A stretch of 26,468 nucleotides of DNA from contig CBCXTV010000033.1 in NCBI GenBank assembly GCA_965178125.1, positions 1 through 26,468 of the forward strand. The letters are read 5' to 3'. Both the position numbers and the translations under genes were made by a program. Origin of the DNA: Bilabrum cf. latius. Its lineage: Eukaryota; Bigyra: Bicosoecida; Bigyra; Bicosoecida. Under the pieces are notes generated by a model. The model ran no database searches. It had not been told where the DNA came from and saw only the letters and a program-made list of their open reading frames with translations. Shown piece by piece: positions 18,270-26,468 of this stretch. Numbering within the stretch: position 1 is the first letter of the stretch; the number at the start of each line of letters is the position of its first letter.

Positions 18270-19166
18270 TTGTACGTCTCAAGGGACCACTGGCAACACA
18301 CCCGCCGAAGACAAGCAAGACGACTTTGGCGCCCACTTGCCTGTTGCGCAACCCACCCTGGCTGTGACGATGAGATCCCCCGCGATTCTGCTGGCTTTTC
18401 GTCCCTCCGCCCAAGCCACCTTCACCGGAACCTCGTCAGGTGCGCCGCGAATTTCTCGTCGCCCATGGCGGCGAAAAAGCCTGCGGCCGCCGCGCCGGGA
18501 GCCGATGGCAGAGGGCACGTCGACTGCAGCAGTGTACTCGCCAGAGGCCGGGCAATCCGCCAAGGGCGGATGCTCTGCGGGCTGCAACGAGACACCGGCG
18601 AGGACGAGCGACCCGCAACACGCCACCTGCGGATGGGGGGGGTGCATGCGATTGGGGTTCAACTTGAACGGTGGCTAGACGAGTTGCGCGAGATGGGGGC
18701 ATCAGTGGTGCTTCGGCATTGCTTGCGACGCTCTGCTGTCCGCCGCCCCACCCCCTGCCGTGCGAAACTCAGAGGAAGGACGTTGCCGCGGCACCGGGGG
18801 CTCTCTGGAAACTCCAATGACTGCGGGAACCTCGGGAGCCTCCGCGCGGCCTTTGGGGTGGCGGCCCTACTGTCGGGGACGACCCCCTGGGTGGCGGGGC
18901 CTCCAACTCTGGGCTCGATGGGGGTCTCGAGATGTCCGGTCAGGCCCCCTAAAGCCGCAGACCCACACAAACGCTCCCATCCTGCGAACCCTTTGGAGAC
19001 CTCACGCCGCCCCCTTGAAAGCACCAAGCGTGCTCGACTCCTTCAACAACCCCACCGTCGACGAAATCGCAAGGATGTTTCGCTCCGTCTGAGACATCAG
19101 CGCTGGTTGCGCTCGCAGAGCCCGTCCGCTGACTTTCCGATTCCAGTCGCCGAGACGGCCGACTGA
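18270..19166 (+). CDS. Doubtful hypothetical ORF
   Basis: A 298-codon plus ORF. Its middle (from an internal Met at 18466, MAAKKPAAAAPGADG) includes GVQLERWLDELREMGASVVL, which reads like a helix. The rest is Arg/Pro/Ser-rich, as expected of chance frames in GC-rich DNA. An overlapping plus frame (18760-19092) ends in APSVLDSFNNPTVDEIARMF, also protein-like. The two together could be exons in different frames, but no splice sites are convincing. An antisense ORF (18949-19353) adds to the ambiguity. No family recognised. Confidence 0.18.
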   Translation: MYVSRDHWQHTRRRQARRLWRPLACCATHPGCDDEIPRDSAGFSSLRPSHLHRNLVRCAANFSSPMAAKKPAAAAPGADGRGHVDCSSVLARGRAIRQGRMLCGLQRDTGEDERPATRHLRMGGVHAIGVQLERWLDELREMGASVVLRHCLRRSAVRRPTPCRAKLRGRTLPRHRGLSGNSNDCGNLGSLRAAFGVAALLSGTTPWVAGPPTLGSMGVSRCPVRPPKAADPHKRSHPANPLETSRRPLESTKRARLLQQPHRRRNRKDVSLRLRHQRWLRSQSPSADFPIPVAETAD

Positions 19167-19327
19167 CATCTAGCAAGGGCTGGTCGAACTTGGCTGCGGC
19201 ATGGCCAATCGGAGCCGCGGCGGACCCGAGCTCCGCAACTTCTGAGCAGACTCGCCCGACGCTTGCAACATCCGTCCAAGATTGGCTGGGTGGCTGCCGG
19301 GCTCGACAGACGGTCGTCTGGACTTGA

Positions 19328-19795
19328 TCAACACCCGCACAAGTCGGCTGCAAGCCGACCGCGTCGGACCCAGCCCAACACCGAGCATCTCAACCCAAAC
19401 GCAACCGCCGGAACACCGATGGCAAGCCGGCCAAGACTAACGAAACCCAACGGGCGCCATGACGAACCCATCCCCATGTGGTCGCACACCAAATCCTTGT
19501 CCAGATCCCAAACCCGCGCCCAAGTGCGGCCAAAATGCGGCCGAGCGTGTTGGCTTGGACACCTGATGCCCACCAACTTGATATCCTCGAGCCGGAGCCT
19601 CACAAGCCTTCGGCCGCAGCCAACCGCTGAAAGCGCCGGCTTGGGGCAAGGATGGCCACAGTCGTTCCGGCTCGGCAAGGAAAGACTGGATATGGGTGGT
19701 TTCTCTCTTCGAGCAGAGCTTACCGCTATGGTGGCGCCGATGTGACAAAGGATGGGAGCGGTTTCTGTAGGCTTGCGGGGGGAATCTGCACACAA
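19328..19795 (-). CDS. Doubtful hypothetical ORF
   Basis: A 155-codon minus ORF whose C-terminal two thirds has balanced composition: RRLVRLRLEDIKLVGIRCPS, then ARVWDLDKDLVCDHMGMGSS and LGFVSLGRLAIGVPAVAFGL. Codons are GC-rich but with more T at the third position than neighbouring chance ORFs. The RLVRLRLEDIKLVGIRCPS stretch has a faint look of an exonuclease/endonuclease/phosphatase-fold strand, but the catalytic residues cannot be placed, so I give no function. Confidence 0.25.
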   Translation of the reverse strand: MCADSPRKPTETAPILCHIGATIAVSSARREKPPISSLSLPSRNDCGHPCPKPALSAVGCGRRLVRLRLEDIKLVGIRCPSQHARPHFGRTWARVWDLDKDLVCDHMGMGSSWRPLGFVSLGRLAIGVPAVAFGLRCSVLGWVRRGRLAADLCGC

Positions 19796-19909
19796 GGCCC
19801 AGGCGTCCCCATCAGTCCGAGGTGTAATTAGGCCTCATGTGTTCAAGGCAAATGGCCTCTCGCGGCGCAGATCTGGGCAAGGTTCGAAGCAAGTGCGGAA
19901 GCTTGACGC

Positions 19910-20392
19910 TCAAGGGCTCCGGGCGTGCCCCACACCATGACAAGCTATGGCACGGCTTCCGCGAGGAAGGGCTGGCTGCGGATCCCGCGTAAGGTTCTCG
20001 AGAAGCTTCGCGCATCTGTCGGCAATGCGTTTGCCGGGCCGCCGGTGCAATGGCAGAAGGCTGCCACACCGCGATTCGAGACGAAAGGTGCTCAGCAGAG
20101 CGTTGTCCTTACCCTCCGGGCCCCATTGGCTTTCCCCTGTCGGAAGAGCTCCGCTGCGGGAGGCTGTCACACTTTCATCATCGCCGCTTGAGGCATCCAA
20201 TGCAAAACAACCGTCTTCACAAACCCTGTCTCCAACGCGCTCTCCCCAATTCGGCGCCGAACCCCATGAATCGGGGGGGGGGGGGCAGTCGCCCCAAAGC
20301 TGCTCCGCGATGGGTCCCACTGTACCCATCGCGATAGACCTGTGGCCGCCGGAGTAGCAAAGCGAGGCAAGTTTTGCGATCTTTTCCGGCAC
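19910..20392 (-). CDS. Doubtful hypothetical ORF
   Basis: A 160-codon minus ORF starting MPEKIAKLASLCYSGGHRSI, with a balanced mix of acidic and hydrophobic residues (EDGCFALDASSGDDESVTAS). An opposing plus ORF (19925-20191, 88 codons) is also protein-like (RKGWLRIPRKVLEKLRASVG), so the strand is uncertain. A poly-G run on plus (20273-20285) lies inside the minus ORF as Pro codons, a likely slippage site. No family recognised. Confidence 0.2.
   Translation of the reverse strand: MPEKIAKLASLCYSGGHRSIAMGTVGPIAEQLWGDCPPPPDSWGSAPNWGERVGDRVCEDGCFALDASSGDDESVTASRSGALPTGESQWGPEGKDNALLSTFRLESRCGSLLPLHRRPGKRIADRCAKLLENLTRDPQPALPRGSRAIACHGVGHARSP
20273..20285 (+). repeat. Poly-G tract (13 G)
   Basis: Thirteen consecutive G. 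It is a slippage-prone homopolymer inside a doubtful minus ORF, and its true length may be uncertain in the assembly. Confidence 0.9.
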
Positions 20393-20704
20393 TTGCCGCC
20401 ATCACTGTCGGGCCGAGAGCTTGGGGACGGCGCGAAATTCAGAACGAGGGGCCAGACGAATGCTCCCAGACCACCTTGGTCCGCCCAAGACAACAAATGT
20501 TCAAGCAACGGCCGTTGCGGTGCCAATGAATGTCTGGACGGGCGCCGCAACACAAATCCTTCTGGCACCCTGGCTCGCCAGACCGCTCGCCCGCCCGCCC
20601 GCCCGCCCGCCGCCCGCCCACCAACGCCGCCGCTGCCAACCCGTCCGCCCGTGCCCATGTCCGCCAGCCCTTGAGTGCGTCTGTCCGTGCGCCCCTCCTC
20701 GCCC
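20393..20704. other. No gene recognised; (CCCG)n tract
   Basis: Sequence left of array II. It contains a (CCCG)n run at 20588-20619 (GCCCGCCCGCCCGCCCGCCC and a slightly imperfect continuation). ORFs through it encode Ala/Arg/Pro strings and are not supported. Confidence 0.5.
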
Positions 20705-21084
20705 GACGGTCCGCCTGGGCGCAGGCTTCACACGCGCCGGTCGCGGTGGCGCAGGCTCTGCCGGCGGGGGCGGTTGCGCCTCTCTGTGCGCCGGCCGCGG
20801 CACGGCCTGCGAGATGTGCTTTGTGATGGTTTGGGGTGCCTGCTTTCGGCAAACACATGCCGGCAATGCACTTGTTCGGACTGCTATTTGTGCTTCGCGT
20901 CGCCGCCAACCGGACGGGCGCCCTTGGGACCCCCAGGGTCTCTTCGGAGACCAAGAAAGGGCATGCAAGGCATCCACGAGAATCACTTCGACATACATGC
21001 GAAAACGGCGCTCCCGCTTCAAGTGCAAGCAACTCCCCTCCTCAACCGACACAGGGTGCAGCAAGGCAAGAGCCGCAGAGAGCT
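20705..21084 (+). repeat. Array II: eroded beta end, gamma and delta
   Basis: A diverged beta tail (GGCGGGGGCGGTTGCGCC near 20764) leads to TGCTTTCGGCAA at 20841. Eroded gamma follows (TGCTTCGCGTCGCCGCCAAC near 20889), then fragments of delta to about 21084. Identity to other copies is low, so this edge is old. The left boundary is approximate. Confidence 0.55.
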
Positions 21085-21996
21085 GCTGGTCGGCTACGAT
21101 GGGGCTGCCGGAGCCCCCGGAACCTTAGCGGGGCTGGGATTCGTTTCTTCGGCCATGGACTGGCTTATGGCACGGCCTTGGGCTCGACACGCGAAATGTT
21201 GACGTGGGGCTTTCTATGCCACCTCGCGGCAACAACTTGAGGTGTCTGTGCCGACTCGCAAGTTGTGCATGCTTGCCGAATAGGCTGCGGCGAATGGGGA
21301 CTCAAGCAAGGATGTGCAACTTATCAGGAGGCGAAAGGACTCCGCGAGCGACGGCAACGCTCGTCTCGAAAAGTGTGCCGCCCTTCCAAAAATACAGAAT
21401 CAGATGGGTTCCAACACCCCTCGACCCGCCCGGGCCGCATGGCTCGTCCACCTATGGTGCTGCCTGTGCGCTGTCCTGACTTTACAATTCTTTCGGCTGC
21501 TGGAAGCGAACCGAACCCCGTTCCCGCGAGGCGGCATGCCCACACACCTTAGCGAAGGTACCAGTGCTCACCTCCAAGAATGGCGCGTGTAACGATCCGC
21601 GAAAAAAACAAGCCGAGTACATACTTTGCTGGCGGGCGTGATACCTCCGACAAGCAGATGCGCGAAACTACCCCATGCATGCCGCCGGGCCAAACACTTG
21701 GCGATCAACTAACTATGGGCACATTGCGACTGACCGCCGGTTCGCCCGCCAATCCGCCCGCCATCTTCAATCCGCTCCTGGTGAGCTCCAACAGCGCAAT
21801 GTTCTTTCAACAAGCGGCGAGGAAACGGATAGAAAGGGAACGGGCGACATGCACCACCCGCACCGGCGTGGCCTCCCATGGGGCCGCACACCGCAGAAGC
21901 GCGAAAAACACACTCGGCCCGCAACGAGCCCCAACTATGGGCACGGACAACAGCGAAAGGCAATGGCGCCCACAAATGCGAGCTGGCCGCCAGAGC
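21085..21996 (+). repeat. Array II: epsilon-4, zeta-4, alpha-4
   Basis: Epsilon-4 begins CTGGTCGGCTACGATGGGG (21086), carries the anchor at 21294 and ends near 21460. Zeta-4 includes CGCGAGGCGGCATGCCCACA (about 21524) and CAAGCAGATGCGCGAAACTA (about 21651). Alpha-4 (about 21712-21996) starts ATGGGCACATTGCGACTG and includes AGAAGCGCGAAAAACACACT, the same point at which array I begins at 1172. No coding frame is shared with sister copies over its length. Confidence 0.75.
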
Positions 21997-22385
21997 CGCC
22001 TTGTGGCTCCGTCGGCGGCGGGGCGCCCTCGCCTTTGCGGGACGCTCGCTTCAACGCCGGTCGCGTCCGCGCGGCAGGAAACGCGACGACCTCGTCCGGT
22101 TCACCAAGTGGGACAGGACATGGGGCGCGGCGGGCCTCGGTTTGGTGCGCAAGCGTGGCGCCGGACGCCTGCCGCAACTCCGCCGCCGGGGGCGGCAACG
22201 GCGGGGGCTCTTGCGGGGGCAACTCTGCCAACGCCGGCGCCGGGCCCGCCGGCGGGGCTGGCACCTCTTGCGGTGCCGGCGGGGGGGACGCCGTCTCGGG
22301 AGCCGGTGAAGCCTCGCGCGGCGGCGGCGTGGCCTGCGGCGGGGAGCTTCATGAAGATCTGAGGGGCTCGTCTTTCGGCAAGTGA
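21997..22385 (+). repeat. Array II: beta core copy beta-4
   Basis: Close match to 1317-1708 and 25702-26087. The plus frame is open throughout (ORF 21675-22385, 236 codons): PLRDARFNAGRVRAAGN, RRASVWCASVAPDACRNSAA, then a Gly/Cys-rich tail ending ...EDLRGSSFGK. The minus strand is also open over 21935-22264 and Pro-rich (ELRQASGATLAHQTEARRAP). Composition alone does not decide the strand, and coding status is unproven. Confidence 0.75.
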
Positions 22386-23069
22386 GTGCTGACTCGGGGT
22401 TTGTTTTGCTGCTTTTGTCGTCCCTTTATGATGCGCCTGGCGGGCGAGCACCTTTGGGACCTCCATAGGGTCGTGGGGGCCTGAAGGGGGACCTGGGCCG
22501 GATGGAGGCATTCGTGTGGCCTCCCGGGGCAAGCAAACATCCGCGACCCACGAGGATGTGCCCACAACCAGCACAAATCCCCATTCAACCGGCGATGGCT
22601 AGCACAGACACCCCCTCAACCGGTGGCTCCGTGGCCGTCGGCGGCCCCCGCGGCTGGCGGCTACCCCGCGGCACGCGGGTATCCTAGCTGCTTGGCAACC
22701 GCACCTCCACAATGCACTGAAGGCGTGTCCTTCCAATGATGCCCCCACTGCTCGTCCGCCACTACATGTCCAATATCCTGTCACCAACCCCACACCAGTC
22801 ATGACCCCTGCTGCAAAGGACAAAGGTTGAAAGCGGAAAGATCCGTTCATGATTGAAAAAGCGCAGAGAGTGTGCTGTGGGAAAAACAACATGTGCGGAC
22901 AGTATGCGCCTGGGAGACACAATATGTGCGAAAACGGCATGAGCATCAACACTACACATGCACACACACAATGCTTCCACATCGGCGGTAGTCCTTCCTC
23001 GAGTGTGTTTTATGTCCAGCCCTTTGAAATGTTGCGGGTTTCCACCATCTGGGTGGGTACCCGCACACG
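22386..23069 (+). repeat. Array II: full gamma-5 and delta-4
   Basis: Gamma-5 (22386-22750) retains the part missing from array I copy 1, including GGCGGCCCCCGCGGCTGGCG (about 22639) and GCTGCTTGGCAACCGCACCT (about 22687). Delta-4 (to about 23080) has ACATGTGCGGACAGTATGCG (22890) and GGTACCCGCACACGGGAAAA (about 23056). It shows what was lost in the 1955-1960 deletion. Confidence 0.75.
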
Positions 23070-23361
23070 GGAAAAACGGGCGTCCGGAGCCCCGGATCAC
23101 TTCGGCTGGAAGCTGTGGCTAATGGCACAGTCTTGCAAATGTGTGGCGCCGGACACTTGTGGGAGCTCCGCCGCCGGGAGGGGCAAGCGCGAAAGCTCTC
23201 GCAGAGGTTCCGCCGGCGCAAGCGCCGGCCTTGCTGGCGGGACTGGCACCTTTTGCGCCGGCGGAGGCGGTGGCGCCGCTTCAGGAGGCGGCGGAAGCGC
23301 GGCGGCGCTGCCTGTGTCGGGAAACGCTTGGTGGGGACCTGGGGGGCTAGCCTTTCGGCAA
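23070..23361 (+). repeat. Array II: chimeric epsilon/beta-prime joint, copy 2
   Basis: Counterpart of 2150-2440, with the same fusion of epsilon start (TGGCTAATGGCACAGTCTTG) to the 3' half of beta. The 18-bp near-palindrome is conserved at 23212-23229, while the 16-bp palindrome seen in copy 1 is mutated here (CGCGAAAGCTCTCGCAG). Minus frame 23097-23408 is Pro-rich and parallels 2162-2374. Confidence 0.75.
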
Positions 23362-23930
23362 GTTAGTGTTGAGTCGAATTTTGTTTCGGCGTTTCGCTGG
23401 TCATTCATTTTGGCGCCTGGCGAGCGAATGGTTTGGGGACCTCCATGGGCCGTGGGAGCCTGAAGTGGGACCTGGGGGCCACGAAGAGGAAGTGGTCGGT
23501 TACGATGGGGCGTCTGGAGCCCCCGAACATAGGCGGGGCTGGGAATCGCCCTTTGGGCAGGAAATTTTGGCGTATAGTGCTCTCAATGGTATAACGCGCG
23601 GAGTGCGGATGTGGGGCTCCCAATGCTACCACGCGGCAAGTACTTGAGGTGTCCGTGCCGACACGATTTCCCCCCTGTGCAAGTCTGCCGAGATATGGGC
23701 TGCGGCGCATGGGGACTCAAGCGGGGGGTAGGCAACTTATCCAAACCGGACTCCGCGAGCGATTGCAGTGCTCGTTTCGAAACATGTGCCGCCCCTCCAA
23801 AATCGGATGTGTTCCACCAACCCTCCACCTCTGCATGGGCAACAAGGCTCGTCCACCATTAGTGCTGCTCTCAACCCAATAAAGCCTCAAGATGATCCAC
23901 GCCGGTTGCGCGCACTCCTGCCTATACAAT
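23362..23930 (+). repeat. Array II: gamma-prime and epsilon-5
   Basis: Counterpart of 2441-2917: short gamma (GTGTTGAGTCGAATTTTGTTT), then epsilon (GTCGGTTACGATGGGGCGTC near 23493; anchor 23709; palindrome GTTTCGAAAC at 23774-23783). It continues into zeta-like sequence to about 23930, further than copy 1. Confidence 0.75.
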
Positions 23931-24975
23931 AATTCGGCTGTTGAAAGCCAAGCGAACCTCGTTGCGAGGTCCGCCTAGTCACTGCGTTGCCAACTCGGCG
24001 GCAATTCTTCTTCGTTCGAGTGTGTTTGATGTCAAGACCATTGAGAAGCCGATATCTGCGTATGCCCTCGATCTTGTGTGAGGTTTGGGATGCAAGAATC
24101 ATGGAAGCACCGCACGTAAGGACCATTGGTCGGCTGCGACGGGGCGTCCGGAGCCCCGGGAACACTATCGGGGCTGGGATCCGTTTCTTCGGCCAAAAAT
24201 TGTGGCTCAAGGCACGCTCTTGGTTCCGACGTGCGGAATCTGGATGTGGGGCTCCCCGTGCCACCATGCGGCAACCAAATCAAGTAAATGAGCTCTCTGC
24301 GCCGACAAGACTGCCTGAAGTTTTGCAAGTTGTGCAAGTTTGACGGGACGGTTTGCCGAATGGGCTGCGGCGAATGGGGACTCAAGCGGGCGTAAGCAGC
24401 CTACCAACAGACGACAAGACTCTGCGAGCGAGCAACATTCGTTTTGAAACATGTGACGCCCTTCCAAAGCACGAGAGCAGATGGGACCCAACAAACCTTT
24501 ACGTCCGTTTTGGCCGCATGGCTCGTCCACCTGTGGTGCTGCGGTGGAGGCACCGAGGCCAGAAGATGACCCACGCCATTCTGCGCGCGGTCCTCAATGT
24601 ACAACACCTCTCGCCTGCTGAAAGCCCACCGAGCCTAATTCCCGCGAGGCGGCATGCCCGCACCCCAGCGCAAGCACCGGTGCCCAACTCGACCACTTGC
24701 GCGCGCAACGATCCACGCAAAAAGCCAAGCCGCGTACAGACCGGAGGGCGCGAAACCCTCGACAAGCGGATCGCGAACCTGCCCCATGAGCGATTCGAGA
24801 CCGAAGACACGGCCCTGCCACATCTTCAATCCGCTATTGGTCAGCTCCACAAGCGCAACGCTCTGTCCGCATACAGCGGGCGAGGGCGACTCATGCGAAG
24901 AACGCGGCGCCAATGCACCACGGCCCTTCGCGGCCGCGTACCGCAGACGCACAAAAAACACACACACACACACAC
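23931..24975 (+). repeat. Array II: zeta fragment, delta-5, epsilon-6, zeta-6, alpha-6
   Basis: A short zeta piece (GCTGTTGAAAGCCAAGCGAA) is followed by delta-5 (about 23985-24130, ATGCCCTCGATCTTGTGTGA), epsilon-6 (anchor 24374), zeta-6 (CGCGAAACCCTCGACAAGCG near 24748) and alpha-6 (ACATCTTCAATCCGCTATTG near 24820). Alpha-6 stops inside the A/C-rich motif, which has expanded to a (CA)n tract at 24958-24975. Minus ORF 24207-24530 parallels 5440-5700. Confidence 0.7.
24958..24975 (+). repeat. (CA)n microsatellite at a module breakpoint
   Basis: An uninterrupted CA tract replaces the CGAAAAACACAC motif of other alpha modules. Similarity to alpha ends here. Confidence 0.9.
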
Positions 24976-25389
24976 GATCGGTTGCCGTGCCGATGGTTCG
25001 ATGCGGCGTTACGGGAGGCGGAGGCCCCGGGAGGACGCGGGCCCATGGGGCATCTGCACGGGCCTGACGGCTCCCGCGCCTACTGCGGGGGACCCTAACA
25101 GCCTGCGCAAGCGCGCGCGCACGGAGGCCCACACACGCGGTCGCAAGCGGGCGGCGCCAGCGCGCACAGAGGCGCATGGGACGCACGAGCACTATTGGAC
25201 GGGCGCACGGCTCGACATGAACAACATGCCGCCCCGCGCAAGCACGCACGCAACGCGCGAAATCCGCCGCGCCCGTCGCGCCGGCGCCCCAGACAAGAGG
25301 CGCCGTCGTGCGAAGCCGTCGAAACGGCTCAAAGCACGAGCGCCAGCAAACGCAAGGCTGGCCAGAAAACAAAACATCTTATAAGAAAC
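24976..25389. other. Unique ~410-bp insertion within array II
   Basis: This segment matches no other part of the window. It is rich in GCGC/GCAC and translates on plus to an Arg/Ala/Thr-rich C-terminus of ORF 24353-25384, and on minus to part of ORF 24635-25372. Both look like chance frames. It lies between the interrupted alpha-6 and a fresh alpha start at 25390, and its right end is A-rich (AAAACAAAACATCTTATAAG). No terminal repeats or target duplication could be recognised. Confidence 0.6.
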
Positions 25390-25701
25390 CGGCCCCGTAA
25401 ATGGGCACATTGCAACTGGCCGCCGGTTCGCCCGTCAATCCGCCCGCCACATCTTCAAACCGCTCCTGGTGAGCTCCAGCAGCGCAACGTTCTTTCAACA
25501 AGCGGCGAGGAATCGGATAGAAAAGGAAGGGGCGCCAATACACCACCCGCACGGCCTGGCCTCCCATGAGGCCGCACACCGCAGAAGCGCGAAAAACACA
25601 CAAGAGCGACCTTCTCGCCTGCCCGGCGCGGCGCAACGCACGCACTGGTGTGGCCAACAAGCTACAAGCAATGGCGCCCACAGATGCGACCTGGCCGCCA
25701 G
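25390..25701 (+). repeat. Array II: alpha-5
   Basis: Starts ATGGGCACATTGCAACTGGC (25399), with CTCCTGGTGAGCTCCAGCAG (about 25464) and AGAAGCGCGAAAAACACACA (about 25583), closely matching alpha-4. It then carries GCAACGCACGCACTGGTGTG (about 25632), which matches 1254-1272 of array I (GCAAGGCAGGCACTGGTGTG) rather than alpha-4, so alpha-5 and the array I start share a subtype. Confidence 0.75.
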
Positions 25702-26087
25702 AGCCGCCTTGTGGCTGCGTCGGCGGTGGGGCGCCTTCGCCTTTGCGGGACGCTCGCCTCAACGACAGTCGCGTCCGCGCGACAAGAAACGCGACGACCT
25801 CGTCATTTTCATCAAGTGGGACAGAATCTGGGGTGCGGCGGGCCTCGGTTTGGTGCGCAAGCGTGGCGCCGGACGCCTGCCGCAACTCCGCCGCCGGGGG
25901 CGGCAACGGCGGGGGCTCTTGCGGGGGCAACCCTGCCAGCGCCGGCGCCGACCCCGCCGGCGGGGCTGGCACCCCTTGCGGTGCCGGAGGAGTTGGCGCC
26001 GTCTCGGGAGGCGGTGAAGGCGGCGGCCGCGTGGCCTGCGGCGGGGAGCTCTGTGAAGATCTGAGGGGCTCGTTTTTCGGCAAATGA
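25702..26087 (+). repeat. Array II: beta core copy beta-5
   Basis: Third well-preserved beta core. The plus frame is open from 25566 to 26087 and ends ...EDLRGSFFGK, in register with beta-4. The minus strand has the longest repeat-embedded ORF (25379-26287, 302 codons), spanning gamma, the Pro-rich beta complement and alpha. In beta-1 that minus frame is disrupted. I treat both as unproven. Confidence 0.75.
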
Positions 26088-26468
26088 GTGCTGAGTCGGG
26101 GTTTGTTTTGGTGTTTTTGTCGCCCCCATTGGCGCCTGGCGGGCGAACACTTTTTGGACCTCCATAGGTTCGTGGGAGCCTGAAGGGGGACCTGGGGCCG
26201 GATGGAGGCATTCGTGTGGCCTCCCGGGGCAAGCAAACATCCGAGACCCACGAGGATGTGCCCACAACTAGCACAGACCCCCCTCAATCGGCGACAGCTA
26301 GCACTGACACCCCCTCAACCGGTGGTTCCGTGGCCGTCGGCGGCCCCCGCGGCTGGCGGCTACCCTGCGGCACACGGCTTATCCTAGCTGCTTGGCAACC
26401 GCACTTCCACAATGCACTGAAGGCGTGTCCTTCCAATGATGCACCCCACTGGTCGTCTGCCATTAAAT
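26088..26468 (+). repeat. Array II: gamma module at the right edge
   Basis: Full-length gamma matching 22386-22750, including GGCGGCCCCCGCGGCTGGCG (26339) and GCTGCTTGGCAACCGCACTT (26388). The window ends within it, so the array continues beyond. Confidence 0.8.

Larger units (their letters stand above)
20705..26468 (+). repeat. Array II of the mosaic ~3-kb modular repeat
   Basis: The modules of array I recur in the same orientation and order, running off the right edge. The CTTTCGGCAA-type anchor lies at 20843, 22372, 23352 and 26074 (spacing 1529, 980 and 2722). The epsilon anchor lies at 21294, 23709 and 24374. Copies here are generally better preserved than in array I: the beta cores at 21997 and 25702 keep an uninterrupted plus frame. 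No unit contains a recognisable gene. Confidence 0.85.

Noticed and set aside
20439-21064. Two long minus ORFs (187 and 197 codons) over the (CCCG)n tract
   Set aside because: They are Arg/Ala/Gly-rich strings from low-complexity sequence and eroded repeat, with several frames open at once.
24195-24215. TTGTGGCTCAAGG resembling the end of a dinoflagellate spliced leader (TTTGGCTCAAG)
   Set aside because: It is a variant of the epsilon motif TGTGGCTCATGG found in sister copies, so it is explained by the repeat.
25090-25100. CCCTAA telomere-like hexamer
   Set aside because: A single occurrence with no tandem repetition.
24353-25384. 343-codon plus ORF, the longest on the plus strand
   Set aside because: It crosses epsilon, zeta, alpha, a CA repeat and a unique insert. 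No other copy keeps this frame, and the composition is Arg/Ala/Thr-rich, typical of a chance frame.
25379-26287. 302-codon minus ORF inside array II
   Set aside because: It spans three repeat modules and the matching frame is broken in array I copy 1. Its Pro-rich content follows from the GC-rich beta core. It is kept only as a note under the repeat.

Overview
This window looks like nuclear DNA of a unicellular eukaryote with a large, GC-rich, repeat-laden genome. There are no operons, ribosome-binding sites, tRNAs or rRNAs, and no convincing intact gene. What can be recognised is decayed retroelement sequence and several scales of tandem repetition. The RNase H fragments followed by CxxCG cysteine modules resemble the ends of LINE-type polyproteins I associate with dinoflagellate genomes. 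A GC-rich dinoflagellate is therefore my best guess, at low to moderate confidence and without any database search.

Layout. (1) 1-1171, minus strand: the 3' part of a degraded non-LTR-type retroelement ORF (last RNase H strand/helix plus three cysteine modules). (2) 1172-6275: array I, a mosaic of a roughly 3-kb modular repeat. I name its modules alpha, beta (GC-rich core), gamma, delta, epsilon and zeta, in that order. (3) 6290-7500, minus: a second retroelement fragment with a frameshifted RNase H domain and one cysteine module. (4) 7500-13630: mostly unassigned sequence with a striking 20-bp minisatellite (10041-10557), an AT-rich 10-bp minisatellite beside a 30-bp G-run repeat (12381-12542), a (GA)n tract, and one or two candidate exon-like stretches. 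(5) 13637-14794, minus: a third retroelement tail, clearly of the same family as the first. (6) 15529-16941, minus: a 470-codon ORF with a helical, probably coiled-coil segment; this is the best single-copy coding candidate. (7) 17000-20700: low-confidence ORFs, a strong G-quadruplex motif, poly-G and (CCCG)n tracts. (8) 20705-26468: array II, the same modular repeat as array I, running off the right edge.

The two arrays lie in the same orientation about 14 kb apart. Both contain the same compound block (about 1.3-2.95 kb and 22.0-23.9 kb) with an identical internal recombination joint, so that joint predates the duplication. The spacing of one anchor motif within the arrays varies from about 0.57 to 2.7 kb, as expected of repeated unequal exchange and deletion. 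The window as a whole appears to be intergenic or heterochromatic repeat sequence rather than a set of cooperating genes.
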